A stretch of 64,000 nt of DNA from JAABRB01 sp041617635 (GCA_041617635.1 JBFJOO010000002.1:56705-120704), one strand, 5' to 3'; shown: positions 49,302 through 59,180, counted from the first letter of the stretch. A program made the numbers and translations. The notes: generated from the letters alone by a model not told the origin.

Positions 49302-52300
49302 TCACCGAAGCGCGAACTCGACGCGCGTCGGCTTGACCCGCTCCTTGGCGCTCGCCGTAGCAAGCTTGGGCGCGGTGAGGAATATGCGCTCGGTTGAAAT
49401 CTTAGCGGGGCCGGTCAGGTAATCCTTTGCGGCTTGCGCACGGCGGGTGGCGAGATCGCGCAGTTCGTCATCCGACACCGAGGCATTTGCGAGCAGCAGT
49501 TTCTCCATTTCGGACACCGGAATGTCCTTCGCAAACCCGAGGGCGTTGGTCGGCTTGTCGGGTATGTTCGCGTCGCCGTAGACGCGCTTCAGGAGCTCCG
49601 GGTATTCCTTCGCATCAACAGTCACGTCGGCCGCGGATTTCGGTGCCGCGCCCTGGCCCCGAAGCGCGTCGAGTTTGCTCTGCTTGACGGCGCGATCCAG
49701 TGCGGCGCGCCGGAGGCCCGCGCGATCGGTCGCCGCGTCAGCCTGCCCGGTCACGTCCAGCTTGATGCCGGGACGATCGAAAAGCGCCTTTCCGAGCATG
49801 TCCAGTTTCTGCTCGGCGCCGGATGACAGCTGTGCGCTCCCCGGGTCGAACTCGAGATAATCCAGATCACCTTCGGCCCCGGCGACCGAACCGAGGAGGG
49901 CGAACGGAGCCGTCACGGCCTTCGTGATGATGTTTCCGATCACCTGCATGACGATACCGCTGATGCTGAACTGCGGGTCGTCGAGCGAGCCACTGATCGG
50001 CAAGTTCACGTCGATCACGCCCTTTCGGTCCTGAAGGAGCGCAACCGCAAGCTGCACGGGCAAGTCCGCCGCATCCGGGCTTGCCACCTTCTCGCCGAGC
50101 TTGAGCTGGTCGAGATACAGATTGTTCTCGGCCACGAGCTTGCGGTCCGCGAGCACGTACTTGACCTTGACCGAGAGCTTGCCGCGGTCGATGCCGTAGC
50201 CGAGGTACTTGGAGGTGTACGGCGAGAGGCGCGGCAGCTCGATGTCGGTCGCTTTCGCCTGGATGTTGAGCGTGAGATCGGCGGCGAGCGGATTGATGCG
50301 GCCGCGAATATCGAGCGAGGCCTTCTGGTTCAGCTTGCCGGTGAGCTCGACATCACCGGGCGTGTCGGGCGTCAGCGTCGAGATGCTTCCGTTCAGTTCC
50401 GAGAGATCGGCGCGATAGTTCGGTTTCACGAAGAAATCGCTGAAATCGACGCTCCCGTTCTGCAGCCGTACGCCGCCTACGCGCAGCCAGCCGACCGCGT
50501 CCGGGGCACCCGGCGGGCTGGTCTGCGCGGTTTGCGGCTTTGCATCGGTCGGCGCGGGCGCGGCGCGCGCCTGGGCGGGTGGCGCGGCATCCTTCGGGGT
50601 GTCCTGCGCGAGCTCACGCAAGTTCAGCTGACCGCTCGCGTCTAAAACCAGCCGGGCGAAAAAGTCGGCGAGCGTGATCTGATCGATGCCGACCCGGAGC
50701 GGCTCGGACGCGGCATCGATGCCGGCGAGGCGGAGCGACTTCCACGTCAGCAAGTCCTCGCCGCCTTTATCGTTGCGCAGCGCAAGTCCGGAAACCTCGA
50801 AGTCCCCTTTGTAGGCTGCGGCCAGCTCCTTGCCGGGTTTGAGCGTGAGCGAGCCGCGCGTGGAGACTTCGCCGCCCGCGAGGTCCGCCTTTACGTACGG
50901 TGCCAGATACGGCTTGAAGGGCACGAGGGCGATCTTGCTCGCGACGATTGCGAGCGTTCCGGAGAAATCCCGCGCCAGCTTCCCGCGCAGCGACACCGAC
51001 CCGGTGCGGTTCACTGTAGTCCGGAACGCGACGTCTCCCCGGGAGTCCTCCGCAGTGCTGAGTTGCGCACCGGTGAGATTCATGTCCTGGAGCGCGACCG
51101 TCACGCTGGGCTTGACCGTCCGGTCTTCGAAATTGACGCGACCGCGCTCGAGTTCGAGCTGGTTCAGCGTCACGATCCAGGGCTCGGTGGCCGGCACCGA
51201 CTGAGGTGCCTCGGCGGGAACGGGTTTGGACCGGGAGGTCTCGGCGGGAACGGTCTCGGACCGAGCGGCCTCGACGGGAGCGGTCTTGAGGAGTCGCGTC
51301 GCGTTGAGCGTCCCGTCGGCTTCGAGATTGATCGCGAACGCCGGGCGGTCGAGAGTGACTTTGCCGAGAATTGCGCGGCGCGTCGCAAAGTCGGCTTCAC
51401 CGTTCTCGAGGGACGCGGATCCGATTTCCACGAATGGCGTGCCCGAACCGGGGAGCCGCAGGTGCAAGTCGCTGAATGTCGCCGCCATGCCGGTCACGCG
51501 ACCCGTTGGTGCAGCGTCCTGGATCGCGATGTCGAAAGCAGCCGAAACATCCGCTGTTCCGCGCACAACTTCCGCATTGATCGCGGCTTCGTAGTACGGG
51601 TACAGGTCTCCGAGATTGAGCTGGAGGATCTGCAACTTGCCGCCGACCTTCCTGGCGCCGAGCTGGATCTCGCCGGCGTAGTCGACGCGCGCCGCAACGG
51701 GCGACGCTGCGGCGCTGCCGGTCGCCACCGAATCGAATCCGATCTCGACGCTTGCGCGCGAGTCTTCGGCGCTCGCCAGCCCGCGGACTCGCACCTCGAG
51801 CTTCTCGAGCTTCCGGCGAAAGGGTTTCTCTGGAGCCAGGTCGGCGATGGCGACCGATCCGCTCGTGATCGCGATCTCGCCGACCGAGTATGCGAACGGC
51901 GCTCCCGCTTTCTCGTTCGTCCGCGACTCGGCGCGCGCCGGGAATTTCGGAATCAGTCTTGCAAGACTCAATGTGCCGTCCTTCTCGCGGCGCAAGTCGA
52001 GCGCCGGAGACTCGAGTCCGATTCGTGCGACGTCGGCCTTGCCGCCGAACACGTCGAGGCTGTTGACGACGACCCCCAGCTGATGGAATCCGAGCACTGG
52101 CCCGCCGCCCGTTTCCACGAGGGAGAATTCCCGCACCATGGCGTTCCCGGTGACCACCAGCTTTGCTTGCTGCTTGCCGGTCTGGCGGAACGTCGCGCTG
52201 AGCGCAGCGTCGAGCTTTCCGGAGGAAAGCGTGAACGCGAGCGGAACCGGGGAGTAGTCGAGGTAGCGGGCCAGATCGACATCGGAAAGATTGAGCGCGA

Positions 52301-53012
52301 TCCGGGTCTCACGCGAATCGTCGAACGGCTTCGTCTCCCCGGTGATGCGCACCGGATCACCGTTCACCACCGCCTCGAGCCTGGGCTGCACGAACACGGC
52401 CACGTCGGCGTCGAAGTTCGAGACGAACGGAACGGTGATGTTGATGTCGGTGACCGCGTGCTCTTGCTTCTCCGCCTGGTCGTCGAACGCGATCTTTCCG
52501 TCGAGAAGCTGGAGGTTGTTGAGAGAGAACCGCGCGGGGTCTTTCTCCGGCTCGGGGGCCTTGGCCTTGCTGTCAGCGCTGAATTTGTCGACAAGATCCT
52601 GGAAGTTGTAGGCCTTCGCGGGGGTGCGCGCCAGGTTCAGGAACGGTCGCTCGAGCTTCGCCTCGGCGACGACCGGCGCGAACCGTACGAACGTCCGATA
52701 GGACAGCCGTGCGAACAACGTATCGAATCCGAGCAGGGCGCCGGTGCCGTCGCGTTCGCTGACCCGAAAGCCGGCGACCCTGGCCGAGAGCGCGAACGGA
52801 TTGATCGAGACGCTCTCGATGGCGACGGCGCGGTCCAGGAGCGCGGCGAGCTGTTTCTCGGCCTGCCATTTGACGATCGGCGGAGCGATGATGAAGCCGG
52901 CTACGGCAATGAACGCGACGCTGCCGACGAGCCACCACAGCAACTTGCGCACACGCGGGTGGTTGCCGAGGAAACGGGGGCGAGCGCCGAGGCGCGCTGT
53001 CGGTTTCTGCAT
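49302..53012 (-). CDS. Large DUF748 protein of the AsmA-like envelope family
   Basis: A 1236-residue protein with one N-terminal membrane helix (about 27-48) and a long periplasmic region of beta-rich repeats. The N-terminal KWQAEKQLAALLDRAVAIESVSINPFALSARVAG and central DFSDFFVKPNYRADLSELNGSIS are typical of DUF748. The last 200 residues (LEFDPGSAQLSSGAEQKLDMLGKAL) resemble an OmpA-like end found in this family. A Pro/Ala/Ser linker with ETVPAETSRSKPVPAEAPQS sits near residue 600. Relatives of AsmA act in lipid transfer or outer-membrane assembly; the precise role here is unknown. Confidence 0.85.
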   Translation of the reverse strand: MQKPTARLGARPRFLGNHPRVRKLLWWLVGSVAFIAVAGFIIAPPIVKWQAEKQLAALLDRAVAIESVSINPFALSARVAGFRVSERDGTGALLGFDTLFARLSYRTFVRFAPVVAEAKLERPFLNLARTPAKAYNFQDLVDKFSADSKAKAPEPEKDPARFSLNNLQLLDGKIAFDDQAEKQEHAVTDINITVPFVSNFDADVAVFVQPRLEAVVNGDPVRITGETKPFDDSRETRIALNLSDVDLARYLDYSPVPLAFTLSSGKLDAALSATFRQTGKQQAKLVVTGNAMVREFSLVETGGGPVLGFHQLGVVVNSLDVFGGKADVARIGLESPALDLRREKDGTLSLARLIPKFPARAESRTNEKAGAPFAYSVGEIAITSGSVAIADLAPEKPFRRKLEKLEVRVRGLASAEDSRASVEIGFDSVATGSAAASPVAARVDYAGEIQLGARKVGGKLQILQLNLGDLYPYYEAAINAEVVRGTADVSAAFDIAIQDAAPTGRVTGMAATFSDLHLRLPGSGTPFVEIGSASLENGEADFATRRAILGKVTLDRPAFAINLEADGTLNATRLLKTAPVEAARSETVPAETSRSKPVPAEAPQSVPATEPWIVTLNQLELERGRVNFEDRTVKPSVTVALQDMNLTGAQLSTAEDSRGDVAFRTTVNRTGSVSLRGKLARDFSGTLAIVASKIALVPFKPYLAPYVKADLAGGEVSTRGSLTLKPGKELAAAYKGDFEVSGLALRNDKGGEDLLTWKSLRLAGIDAASEPLRVGIDQITLADFFARLVLDASGQLNLRELAQDTPKDAAPPAQARAAPAPTDAKPQTAQTSPPGAPDAVGWLRVGGVRLQNGSVDFSDFFVKPNYRADLSELNGSISTLTPDTPGDVELTGKLNQKASLDIRGRINPLAADLTLNIQAKATDIELPRLSPYTSKYLGYGIDRGKLSVKVKYVLADRKLVAENNLYLDQLKLGEKVASPDAADLPVQLAVALLQDRKGVIDVNLPISGSLDDPQFSISGIVMQVIGNIITKAVTAPFALLGSVAGAEGDLDYLEFDPGSAQLSSGAEQKLDMLGKALFDRPGIKLDVTGQADAATDRAGLRRAALDRAVKQSKLDALRGQGAAPKSAADVTVDAKEYPELLKRVYGDANIPDKPTNALGFAKDIPVSEMEKLLLANASVSDDELRDLATRRAQAAKDYLTGPAKISTERIFLTAPKLATASAKERVKPTRVEFALR

Positions 53013-53138
53013 GGTAGCGGAGGAAAGATGATCGGAACCGCGGCGGAGACGCGCGAAAGCCGATGGATACAGGGTAACAGGCTCTCGCGAGCTTTGCTTG
53101 CGCGGTGCGCCGTCGGGCCCCGGGCCCGGCGGGCGCTC

Positions 53139-53939
53139 TCAGACGGTGACGATCAGCCCGGGATCGAACTCGGGGTTCTCGGCCTTGATGTCCAGGACGG
53201 TTTCGCTGTTCGGCGCTTTTTTCACGAACACGTATCCGCGCGGATTACACACGACCCGAGTCCCTTTCACGACATAGTCGAAGGAATTGTGGGTGTGACC
53301 GTGGATCCACAGTACTGCCGAGCCCATCACGTCCTCCAGATTCGAGACGAATCCGCCGTTGGCCGGATGTCGAGCGAAACGCGTGTGGACGCTCAGGGGG
53401 TGCGGTGCGTGATGCGTGATCACGACGGTCGGCCCCGAGAATTGCTCGGCAAGTCGCTGACTGAGCCACTGCCGCGATGCCTCGTGCAGGATGACCGACG
53501 CCTCGGGCGTGAAGAGTCCGTCGCCGTCGCGTATCGCTCGAAAATCCACGATAAATGGCCGCGATAGCTGCATGACCTCGTCGCGGCGCTCGGCGCCGTC
53601 CAGGCAGAAGTCGGTCCACAGCGTGGCACCGACAAAACGCACGCCTTCGATCTCCGTCTCCGCATTGTCAAGCAGGGCGATGCCCAGCTCGCGCGCCGAC
53701 GCAGCGAGGGATGCCATACCGCTGCGCAGCTCGCCATCGTAGTACTCGTGATTGCCGGGCACGTAGAGGATCCGTTGGCCCGGAAATCGCGCAGCGGCCC
53801 ACTCGAGACCCTGCGTGCCGTTGTGAATGTCGCCGGCCAGCACCACCACATCGGCGTCCGCCGCGGGCGGATCGAATTCGGTCACCTCGATGTGGAGGTC
53901 GGAAAGTATGCGTAGTCGCACGGGCAGGCGGTTCGGCAC
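53139..53939 (-). CDS. Metallophosphoesterase
   Basis: A 266-residue calcineurin-like phosphoesterase. The metal-binding motifs appear in order: SDLHIE, LAGDIHNG, GNHEYYDGE, ITHHAPH and GHTHNSFDY. The start is a GTG at 53939. The substrate is not predictable. It stands between the DUF748 gene and an unrelated plus-strand gene. Confidence 0.88.
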   Translation of the reverse strand: MPNRLPVRLRILSDLHIEVTEFDPPAADADVVVLAGDIHNGTQGLEWAAARFPGQRILYVPGNHEYYDGELRSGMASLAASARELGIALLDNAETEIEGVRFVGATLWTDFCLDGAERRDEVMQLSRPFIVDFRAIRDGDGLFTPEASVILHEASRQWLSQRLAEQFSGPTVVITHHAPHPLSVHTRFARHPANGGFVSNLEDVMGSAVLWIHGHTHNSFDYVVKGTRVVCNPRGYVFVKKAPNSETVLDIKAENPEFDPGLIVTV

Positions 53940-54133
53940 GTTGGCAGGGGGCTCGCACTACGATTTTCTCACGCGACAGCGAAGCGGTCCGGGCGCGCCG
54001 CCCGCGCTCCGGCGTCCGCGGTGAGTGCGGCGGGTGTGTCGGCCATCCGCCAACAGCGTGACGTATTCCACGCCGCACGCTTGATTCTTCTGTCGCCGTG
54101 GCCCGACAGTGGCGCGAGTTGGTAATTTCGAGC

Positions 54134-54472
54134 ATGGCGCACGGTGACCTCTATGGCGAGCTGATGGGAGCGAGGACCGAGCGCCAGGTCGCAGTGACGG
54201 TCGAGCGGTACCTGCGACGGGTCGCCGACGCGCATCCGCGGGGTTTTCTCGTCACGCTCGAGAAGGGTAGTGGCATTCTGCCGTTTCTCACGGCATCGTC
54301 GCGGGTCCGATCGGCGGCGGACATCGAGTTGCTGCACGCCACGATATCCGGGCACATCGAGATCGCGCGCACGCGCGGCGAGGTGCCGCCGGGACTCGAG
54401 GAAGTGGCCGAAATTCTCGCCGCCGCCCGTGCCCGGCTGAAGCAGCTGCGCCGACCGTTGAGCGGGGGTTAG
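54134..54472 (+). CDS. Hypothetical protein
   Basis: A 112-residue (from the ATG at 54134; 124 from a GTG at 54098) soluble protein with helical segments (ERQVAVTVERYLRRVADAHP and EEVAEILAAARARLKQLRR). No signal or membrane helix, and no family I recognise. No clear ribosome site precedes either start. It ends five bases before the convergent Rieske oxygenase stop, so it fills the space well, but support is moderate. Confidence 0.5.
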   Translation: MAHGDLYGELMGARTERQVAVTVERYLRRVADAHPRGFLVTLEKGSGILPFLTASSRVRSAADIELLHATISGHIEIARTRGEVPPGLEEVAEILAAARARLKQLRRPLSGG

Positions 54473-54477
54473 CTTCC

Positions 54478-55548
54478 CTACGCCGCTTGCCGCTTCGCCA
54501 CACGCTGCTCGTCGGCAATCCGCTGCCGCAGCAACCGGATCGACTGGATCTGCCCGGCGTCGCCGTTCACGTCGACGCGCGGCGCCGCCGGGTCGAGGTC
54601 GATCCATCGCTGCTGGGTCTCGAACACTTCCCAGTCCTGGCGGAACGCGGTGTCGATCTGCTGGAACAGCATTTCGGTCACCTGGGGCTGGTCGAGCAGG
54701 AAGTTGTGCGCCTGCGCCCAGAAGTAGTGGCAGCTGCGCTCCGTCTCGGGCGTGATCGCGTTGAGATTGCGCATCTCGATGCCACCGGGCAGCTCGCCTT
54801 CGGCGGCGAATGCGCGCGTCTTCATCTGCGGCGCGCCTCGGCCGGTGTCCAGCGCGCCCACGTCGAGCCGGATGAACGCCGGCGGCACGAAGTTGATGAA
54901 CTGCCAGCGGTCGACGTTGCCGCGAAAGCCGCCCGCTTTAACGTAGGTCGCGGGCGGCGGCGTATCGATCATCCAGCGCGCCACCGTCACGTCGTCCTCT
55001 GTGCGCGTGGTCTGCGTCTTCGCCGCCTCCGCAGTGGCGTAATTGCCGATTGTCGACTGGTGCACGAACGATAGGTGCGTCAAGTCGAGGAGGTTCTCGA
55101 TGATCAGCTCGTAGCTCGCCTTGATGTGAAAGACGGTGCCCTTGGCCCGCCAGCCCGGATCGTCGAGCCAGTGGAAGTCGACGATTCTCGCGGGATCGGC
55201 GAGCGCCGGATCGCCCATCCACACCCAGATCCAGCGGTGCCGCTCCACCACCGGATAGCGCTTCACGCGCGCCGATTCGGGAATCGCCGCCTGCCCGGGA
55301 ATGCGCACGCACTTGCCGGTGCAATCGTACGTGAAGCCGTGATAGGCGCATTCGAGCAAGTCGTCCTGCAGCGTCGCTTTATGCAGCGGAAAGTGGCGAT
55401 GGCAGCAGCGGTCCTCGAGCGCGACGACTTCGCCGCTTTTCATGCGGTATAGGACGACCGGGTCTCCGAGCATGACGCGTCCGAACGGCCGCACTCCCGT
55501 AACCTCGTGGTCCCACGCGGCGACGTACCAGGCGTTGCACATGAACAT
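54478..55548 (-). CDS. Rieske non-heme iron oxygenase (VanA-like)
   Basis: A 356-residue oxygenase component. The Rieske motif is DRCCHRHFPL plus ECAYHGFTYD (C-x-H and C-x2-H). The mononuclear iron site is in LLDLTHLSFVHQ (two histidines and an Asp). MFMCNAWYVAAWDHEV at the start and the overall length fit the vanillate/toluenesulfonate/dicamba O-demethylase group, which act on methoxylated or aromatic acids with a separate reductase. No reductase gene is near. The ATG at 55548 has GGAGG upstream. Confidence 0.9.
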   Translation of the reverse strand: MFMCNAWYVAAWDHEVTGVRPFGRVMLGDPVVLYRMKSGEVVALEDRCCHRHFPLHKATLQDDLLECAYHGFTYDCTGKCVRIPGQAAIPESARVKRYPVVERHRWIWVWMGDPALADPARIVDFHWLDDPGWRAKGTVFHIKASYELIIENLLDLTHLSFVHQSTIGNYATAEAAKTQTTRTEDDVTVARWMIDTPPPATYVKAGGFRGNVDRWQFINFVPPAFIRLDVGALDTGRGAPQMKTRAFAAEGELPGGIEMRNLNAITPETERSCHYFWAQAHNFLLDQPQVTEMLFQQIDTAFRQDWEVFETQQRWIDLDPAAPRVDVNGDAGQIQSIRLLRQRIADEQRVAKRQAA

Positions 55549-55630
55549 CGGGGATCCTCCTGAGCGGTAGCTGGTAGGAGTCAGTTTCGGCGCGGCACGG
55601 GCGCCGGTCAAGTGCGCGCCATCGCAGGGC

Positions 55631-56305
55631 TCACAACTTGGAAAGGATGAGGATCAGCGGAATTGGTGAGACGGCGAGCAGCACGGTCAGCGCAAAGGCG
55701 GGTAGGGTGAAGAGGCGGCTGAACCCGGCTGCCATCGCGATCCCTCCGCCGTCACCGAGGACGATGTTGCCGGGCGTGTTGAGGGCAATGGCCACCGCCA
55801 AGTAGCGATGCTTCAAAAGGAGACGCATCCAAGGCCAGGAAACCGTTCCCTGAAGAAGCGCCAGGCGTTGCTGGGCATCGACCTCTTCCAGCCGCGTGAG
55901 CATGTCTCGCGCACGCATCAGTCCGAGCCGATCGAACGCGCGGATGATCTTGTCTGGAGGAACCAGGCGTCCGATCAGGAACGCAATGAGGAGCGCAACG
56001 ACGGTCGAAAAGTACACAAGCGGCACGATGGGCGCGCCGAACAGCATCATCATGCCCAGCGCAATCTCGATCCCCGGGAAGAAGGGCAGCGCCATCAGCA
56101 CGATGTAGACGGCGGTGGCCATCATGATCGCGCGATGCAGGGCCGGTTCTGTTTCGGGCGAGACGTGGAGGTCCAGCGCGCTCAGAATCGCGTCGTCGGC
56201 ATGGCTCGCAAGCGCGATCAGTGCGGCGAAAGCTACGAGCTTCAGGGCGAGGCCGAGGTACCGGCGAGGGGGGGCGGACGGTGTTTCGAGATAAGGCTTC
56301 TCCAT
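55631..56305 (-). CDS. Multi-pass membrane protein of unknown function
   Basis: A 224-residue protein with about five hydrophobic helices (LALKLVAFAALIALAS, MATAVYIVLMALPFF, GIEIALGMMMLFGAPIVPLVYF, STVVALLIAFLIGRLV, and a C-terminal LPAFALTVLLAVSPIPLILI). FPGIEIALGM and NTPGNIVLGDGGGIAMAAGF resemble loop segments of DedA/VTT-type proteins, but similarity is weak. It is 10 bases downstream of the small secreted-protein gene. Function cannot be assigned. Confidence 0.65.
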   Translation of the reverse strand: MEKPYLETPSAPPRRYLGLALKLVAFAALIALASHADDAILSALDLHVSPETEPALHRAIMMATAVYIVLMALPFFPGIEIALGMMMLFGAPIVPLVYFSTVVALLIAFLIGRLVPPDKIIRAFDRLGLMRARDMLTRLEEVDAQQRLALLQGTVSWPWMRLLLKHRYLAVAIALNTPGNIVLGDGGGIAMAAGFSRLFTLPAFALTVLLAVSPIPLILILSKL

Positions 56306-56315
56306 GGGAGAGCCG

Positions 56316-56729
56316 CTACTTTCTCTGCGTGCCCGTGAACGACACGTCGCGGCTGAGCGTCCAGTACCATCGCTTCTTGGTCCACGCGCCTTTCCACTCG
56401 ACCTGGTCGCCGCGCACTTCGCCCTTGAAAACCATCTCGCCGGTCGACGGATTCGCGCTCTCGACAAGAAAATGAACGACGCCTTGCTCGACGCGCGTCC
56501 AGTAGGGGCTGTCGCCGAAGCCGAATTCCCGGCACTTTTCGGATTGAAACTGCCCGTCCTTGAACGTCAGGACATCCTTGTAGCGAACAATCCCTTTCTC
56601 ATCGCGGATCTCGCCGTGGAATGTCCGGCCGTCAAGTGAACGAGCGCCCGTCTCGCGACTCTGAGCTTCCGTCCCGAGGAGCAAGGCCAGGCAAAGAACG
56701 AGGGCCCCGGCTAGCTGGATCGAAGGCAA
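56316..56729 (-). CDS. Hypothetical secreted protein
   Basis: About 137 residues if the TTG at 56729 starts it, giving a signal peptide (IQLAGALVLCLALLLGTEAQS) and a mature domain SLDGRTFHGEIRDEKG, VLTFKDGQFQSEKCREFGFG, GEMVFKGEVRGDQVEWKGAW and a C-terminal WYWTLSRDVSFTGT. The repeated GEVRGDQVEWKG-like strands suggest a lipocalin or DUF-type beta domain. No family name is claimed. The start is uncertain because of the lack of a clear ribosome site; the open frame extends upstream into the end of the methyltransferase gene. Confidence 0.6.
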   Translation of the reverse strand: MPSIQLAGALVLCLALLLGTEAQSRETGARSLDGRTFHGEIRDEKGIVRYKDVLTFKDGQFQSEKCREFGFGDSPYWTRVEQGVVHFLVESANPSTGEMVFKGEVRGDQVEWKGAWTKKRWYWTLSRDVSFTGTQRK

Positions 56730-56791
56730 CGACCCTGGAGCTGACGATCGCTGCGGCACGGGCCGCTCCCTTGTGGCGCTGCTTGCAGCGC

Positions 56792-57655
56792 TCAACGTCT
56801 TCCCGCCGTCAGCAGCAGCTCGTTCGGGCCTTCCCACCCGGCGCCGGTTTCGAACACCCTCAACCGTTCTTCCATTTCGTCCCAGGCTGCGTTCGCGGCT
56901 GAGCTATCCAACCGGCCGAGAATCTGCTGGATCGGACTCGCGGATGCCCGAACGAACGCGAGGTAGTCTTTCGCCGACGGCAGCCTGAAGGGCGCATCGA
57001 TTTTCGTGGTCGCAACGTCATTGAAGCCGGCCCGCCTGAACATCTCGTCGAGGGCTCCTGGCTTGCCGAGGCTCAGCAGACCTCCCGGCAGAAAGGGATC
57101 GCGCGGCGGCAGTCCGGCGTGCTTGAGCGCGGTGGACATGAGCGTCGTGATGCAGGGGTTGGCCTCCGGCCGGGAAAAGACCATCGTGCATATTCCGCCG
57201 CCCGATTTCAGCGCGCGGCGCATCCCGCGCAACCCCCGCAATGGATCGGGAAGGAACATCAAGCCCAGACGGCACACCGCGGCGTCAAAGCTGCCCGCGT
57301 CGAGCTGCAGGTGCTCGCCGTCCGCGACCCGCGTCTCCACGTTCTCGTAGCCGGATTTGCGCGCATTGGCCTGCGCGAGCTCGAGGATCCCGGGCGAGAG
57401 GTCGACCGCGAGCACGGACCCCTCGGGTCCCACCCGTGCGGCGATGTCGAGCGTTTGGTCGCCCGCGCCGGCAGCCACGTCGAGAACGCGCGCGCCCTGC
57501 CCGATGTTCGCCATATTGAGCATGGCGTCCGTAGCAGTGCGCAGCCAGGCGCGGATCTGCGGGGTATGATCGTTCCAGCCCGGCGCGGCTTTCTCCCACT
57601 GGTCGCGGGTGGCGGCCTTGAAACCATCCAACACCAACGCGGCTGCATTACCCAT
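56792..57655 (-). CDS. SAM-dependent methyltransferase (UbiE-like class I)
   Basis: A 287-residue class I methyltransferase. VLDVAAGAGDQTLDIAARVG (about 58-77) is the SAM motif I, VLAVDLSPGILELAQANA motif II-like, and DAAVCRLGLMFLPDPLRGL the motif around the conserved acid. It resembles UbiE/Coq5-type and small-molecule methyltransferases. The ATG at 57655 follows a GAGGAGAAAA ribosome site. Substrate is unknown. Confidence 0.85.
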   Translation of the reverse strand: MGNAAALVLDGFKAATRDQWEKAAPGWNDHTPQIRAWLRTATDAMLNMANIGQGARVLDVAAGAGDQTLDIAARVGPEGSVLAVDLSPGILELAQANARKSGYENVETRVADGEHLQLDAGSFDAAVCRLGLMFLPDPLRGLRGMRRALKSGGGICTMVFSRPEANPCITTLMSTALKHAGLPPRDPFLPGGLLSLGKPGALDEMFRRAGFNDVATTKIDAPFRLPSAKDYLAFVRASASPIQQILGRLDSSAANAAWDEMEERLRVFETGAGWEGPNELLLTAGRR

Positions 57656-57762
57656 GGTTTTTCTCCTCGGTGACTGGTCAGGTGCGGAATCTATTCCGGA
57701 TGCCATGCTCGGCGGAAGCCGCAAATTTGCAATGAGGGGCCGCGCAAGCGCATAACTCGATC

Positions 57763-58653
57763 ATGTTCGACTGGGACGACATTCAGTACTTTCTGGCCGT
57801 CGCGCGTCACGGGAGCACGCTGGCTGCCGGCCGCGCGCTGAACGTGAATCAGTCCACGGTCCATCGGCGGCTGATAGAGCTCGAGCGGCGTACCGGGTGC
57901 CGGCTCGTCGAGCGCCATCCGACCGGCTACCGCTTGACCGAGCTCGGGCAGGAGATGGTGGCGCACGCGGACCGAATCGAGCAGTCGGTGCAGCAGTTCG
58001 CGCAGCGTCTCGACGAATTCAAGCGGGAAGCGGTGGGGGTCGTCCGGGTGACGTGCCCCGAACCCCTCGTATACCTCATCAGGCAATCCTCGCTCCTCGA
58101 TCGCTTCCACGCCCGGTATCCGGGCGTGCGCGTGCAGTTCGTCATGAGCGACAAGTACCTCGATCTCGCGAAGGGCGAGGCCGACGTGGCGCTGCGGTCA
58201 GGCGACACCGAGGACAACGAGCTGGTCGGGCGCAAGATCGCCGACTCGATCTGGGCCGTCTATGCGAGCAGTGATTACATCGCGGGGCACGGCAAGCCGG
58301 AACGGGTCGAGGACCTCGAACGGCATCCGCTGGTTGGATTCGACGAGACGATGGTCAATCACCGGACCGCGAAGTGGCTGCGACAGGTGGCGCCGAACGC
58401 CAAGATCGTCGCCCGCAACAACAGCGTTCTCGGACTGCTCTATGCGGTGAAATCGGGCGTCGGCGTGGCGCCGCTCCCCACGGCTCTGGGCGATGCCGAC
58501 GAGGCCCTCGTGCGCGTGCTCGGACCCATTCCCGAGCTGGCCCGGATCTGGCGCGTGCTCGCGCATCCCAATCTGCGGCACACGCCGCGCGTCTCGGCGT
58601 TCTTCGATTTCATCACCGGAGAAACCGACGCGCTGCGCGCCATCCTCACCTGA
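57763..58653 (+). CDS. LysR family transcriptional regulator
   Basis: A 296-residue LTTR. The HTH (DDIQYFLAVARHGSTLAAGRALNVNQSTVHRRLIELERRTG) is at residues 5-48, followed by the effector-binding domain. It is divergent from the methyltransferase gene with 107 bases between starts, so it may control that gene; no T-N11-A site was singled out. Confidence 0.92.
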   Translation: MFDWDDIQYFLAVARHGSTLAAGRALNVNQSTVHRRLIELERRTGCRLVERHPTGYRLTELGQEMVAHADRIEQSVQQFAQRLDEFKREAVGVVRVTCPEPLVYLIRQSSLLDRFHARYPGVRVQFVMSDKYLDLAKGEADVALRSGDTEDNELVGRKIADSIWAVYASSDYIAGHGKPERVEDLERHPLVGFDETMVNHRTAKWLRQVAPNAKIVARNNSVLGLLYAVKSGVGVAPLPTALGDADEALVRVLGPIPELARIWRVLAHPNLRHTPRVSAFFDFITGETDALRAILT

Positions 58654-58676
58654 TGGGTGGGGGCGGGAATCGGCCT

Positions 58677-58731
58677 TGCAGGCCGCGCTCGCGCCTGCAG
58701 GCGCGCAACAGTGCGCCGGCACTGTCGCGCG
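58677..58731. repeat. Pair of hairpins after the LysR gene
   Basis: TGCAGGC (58677-58683) pairs with GCCTGCA (58693-58699), and CGCGC-A-ACAGTGC (58702-58714) pairs with GCACTGT-C-GCGCG (58719-58731). They lie between the convergent LysR gene and ssrA and probably end transcription from the left; no T tract is present. Confidence 0.45.
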
Positions 58732-58784
58732 TCCGACTCGCCCCCGCGTCCCGCGGGTTCTCATTCCCACCGCGACCAAACAAC

Positions 58785-58809
58785 AAGGGCCACCCCAGGG
58801 GTGGCCCTT
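58785..58809 (-). terminator. Terminator of ssrA
   Basis: AAGGGCCACCCC (58785-58796) and GGGGTGGCCCTT (58798-58809) form a perfect 12-bp stem around one base. On the minus strand it follows the tmRNA 3' end by 6 bases and is followed by TTGTTGTTT, a typical intrinsic terminator. Confidence 0.9.
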
Positions 58810-58815
58810 CTCGTT

Positions 58816-59180
58816 TGGTGGAGGCGGCGGGAATCGAACCCGCGTCCGCAAATCCGCCACATGCAGTTCTACATACTTAGCCCGGTCATTTGATTTGGCC
58901 GCTTGCCCGCCGACCAGGCAGGCTGACAAGCGGCGAGTCACCTATTGTTTGACGTCCTGCAAAGTGACCCTGCAAGACGCGATCTCACGTGTATGACCCT
59001 GCTCTAGCTTGCGCTAGCCGGCCCATGAGCGAACCGGGGCAGGGCTCGCCGGTGTTTAGGCGGCGAGTGCGAAACGTTCGTCGTTCGCGTTTAGAGCGTT
59101 TCCAGATGGATTTACGAGGTGACTGGTCCTCGGTATGCCCTGCGCTGCTTTGTGACCCACGTCGAAACCAAGTCGCCCCC
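58816..59180 (-). ncRNA. ssrA: tmRNA (transfer-messenger RNA)
   Basis: Read on the minus strand it starts GGGGGCGACTTGGTTTCGAC and ends with the tRNA-like T arm GCGGGTTCGATTCCCGC, the acceptor strand and an encoded CCA, about 365 nt in all. The tag frame at 59088-59056 reads ANDERFALAA then TAA, with a GCG resume codon 92 nt from the 5' end. It rescues stalled ribosomes with SmpB. The tag sequence is of the betaproteobacterial type. Confidence 0.97.

Noticed and set aside
51063..53567. An 834-codon open frame on the plus strand
   Set aside because: It is antisense to the DUF748 gene, has the biased composition of a shadow frame in G+C-rich DNA, and shows no recognisable domain.
58816..58880. 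A lone tRNA gene suggested by the T-arm-like sequence
   Set aside because: The matching 5' end and tag frame about 300 bases away show it is the 3' end of tmRNA.
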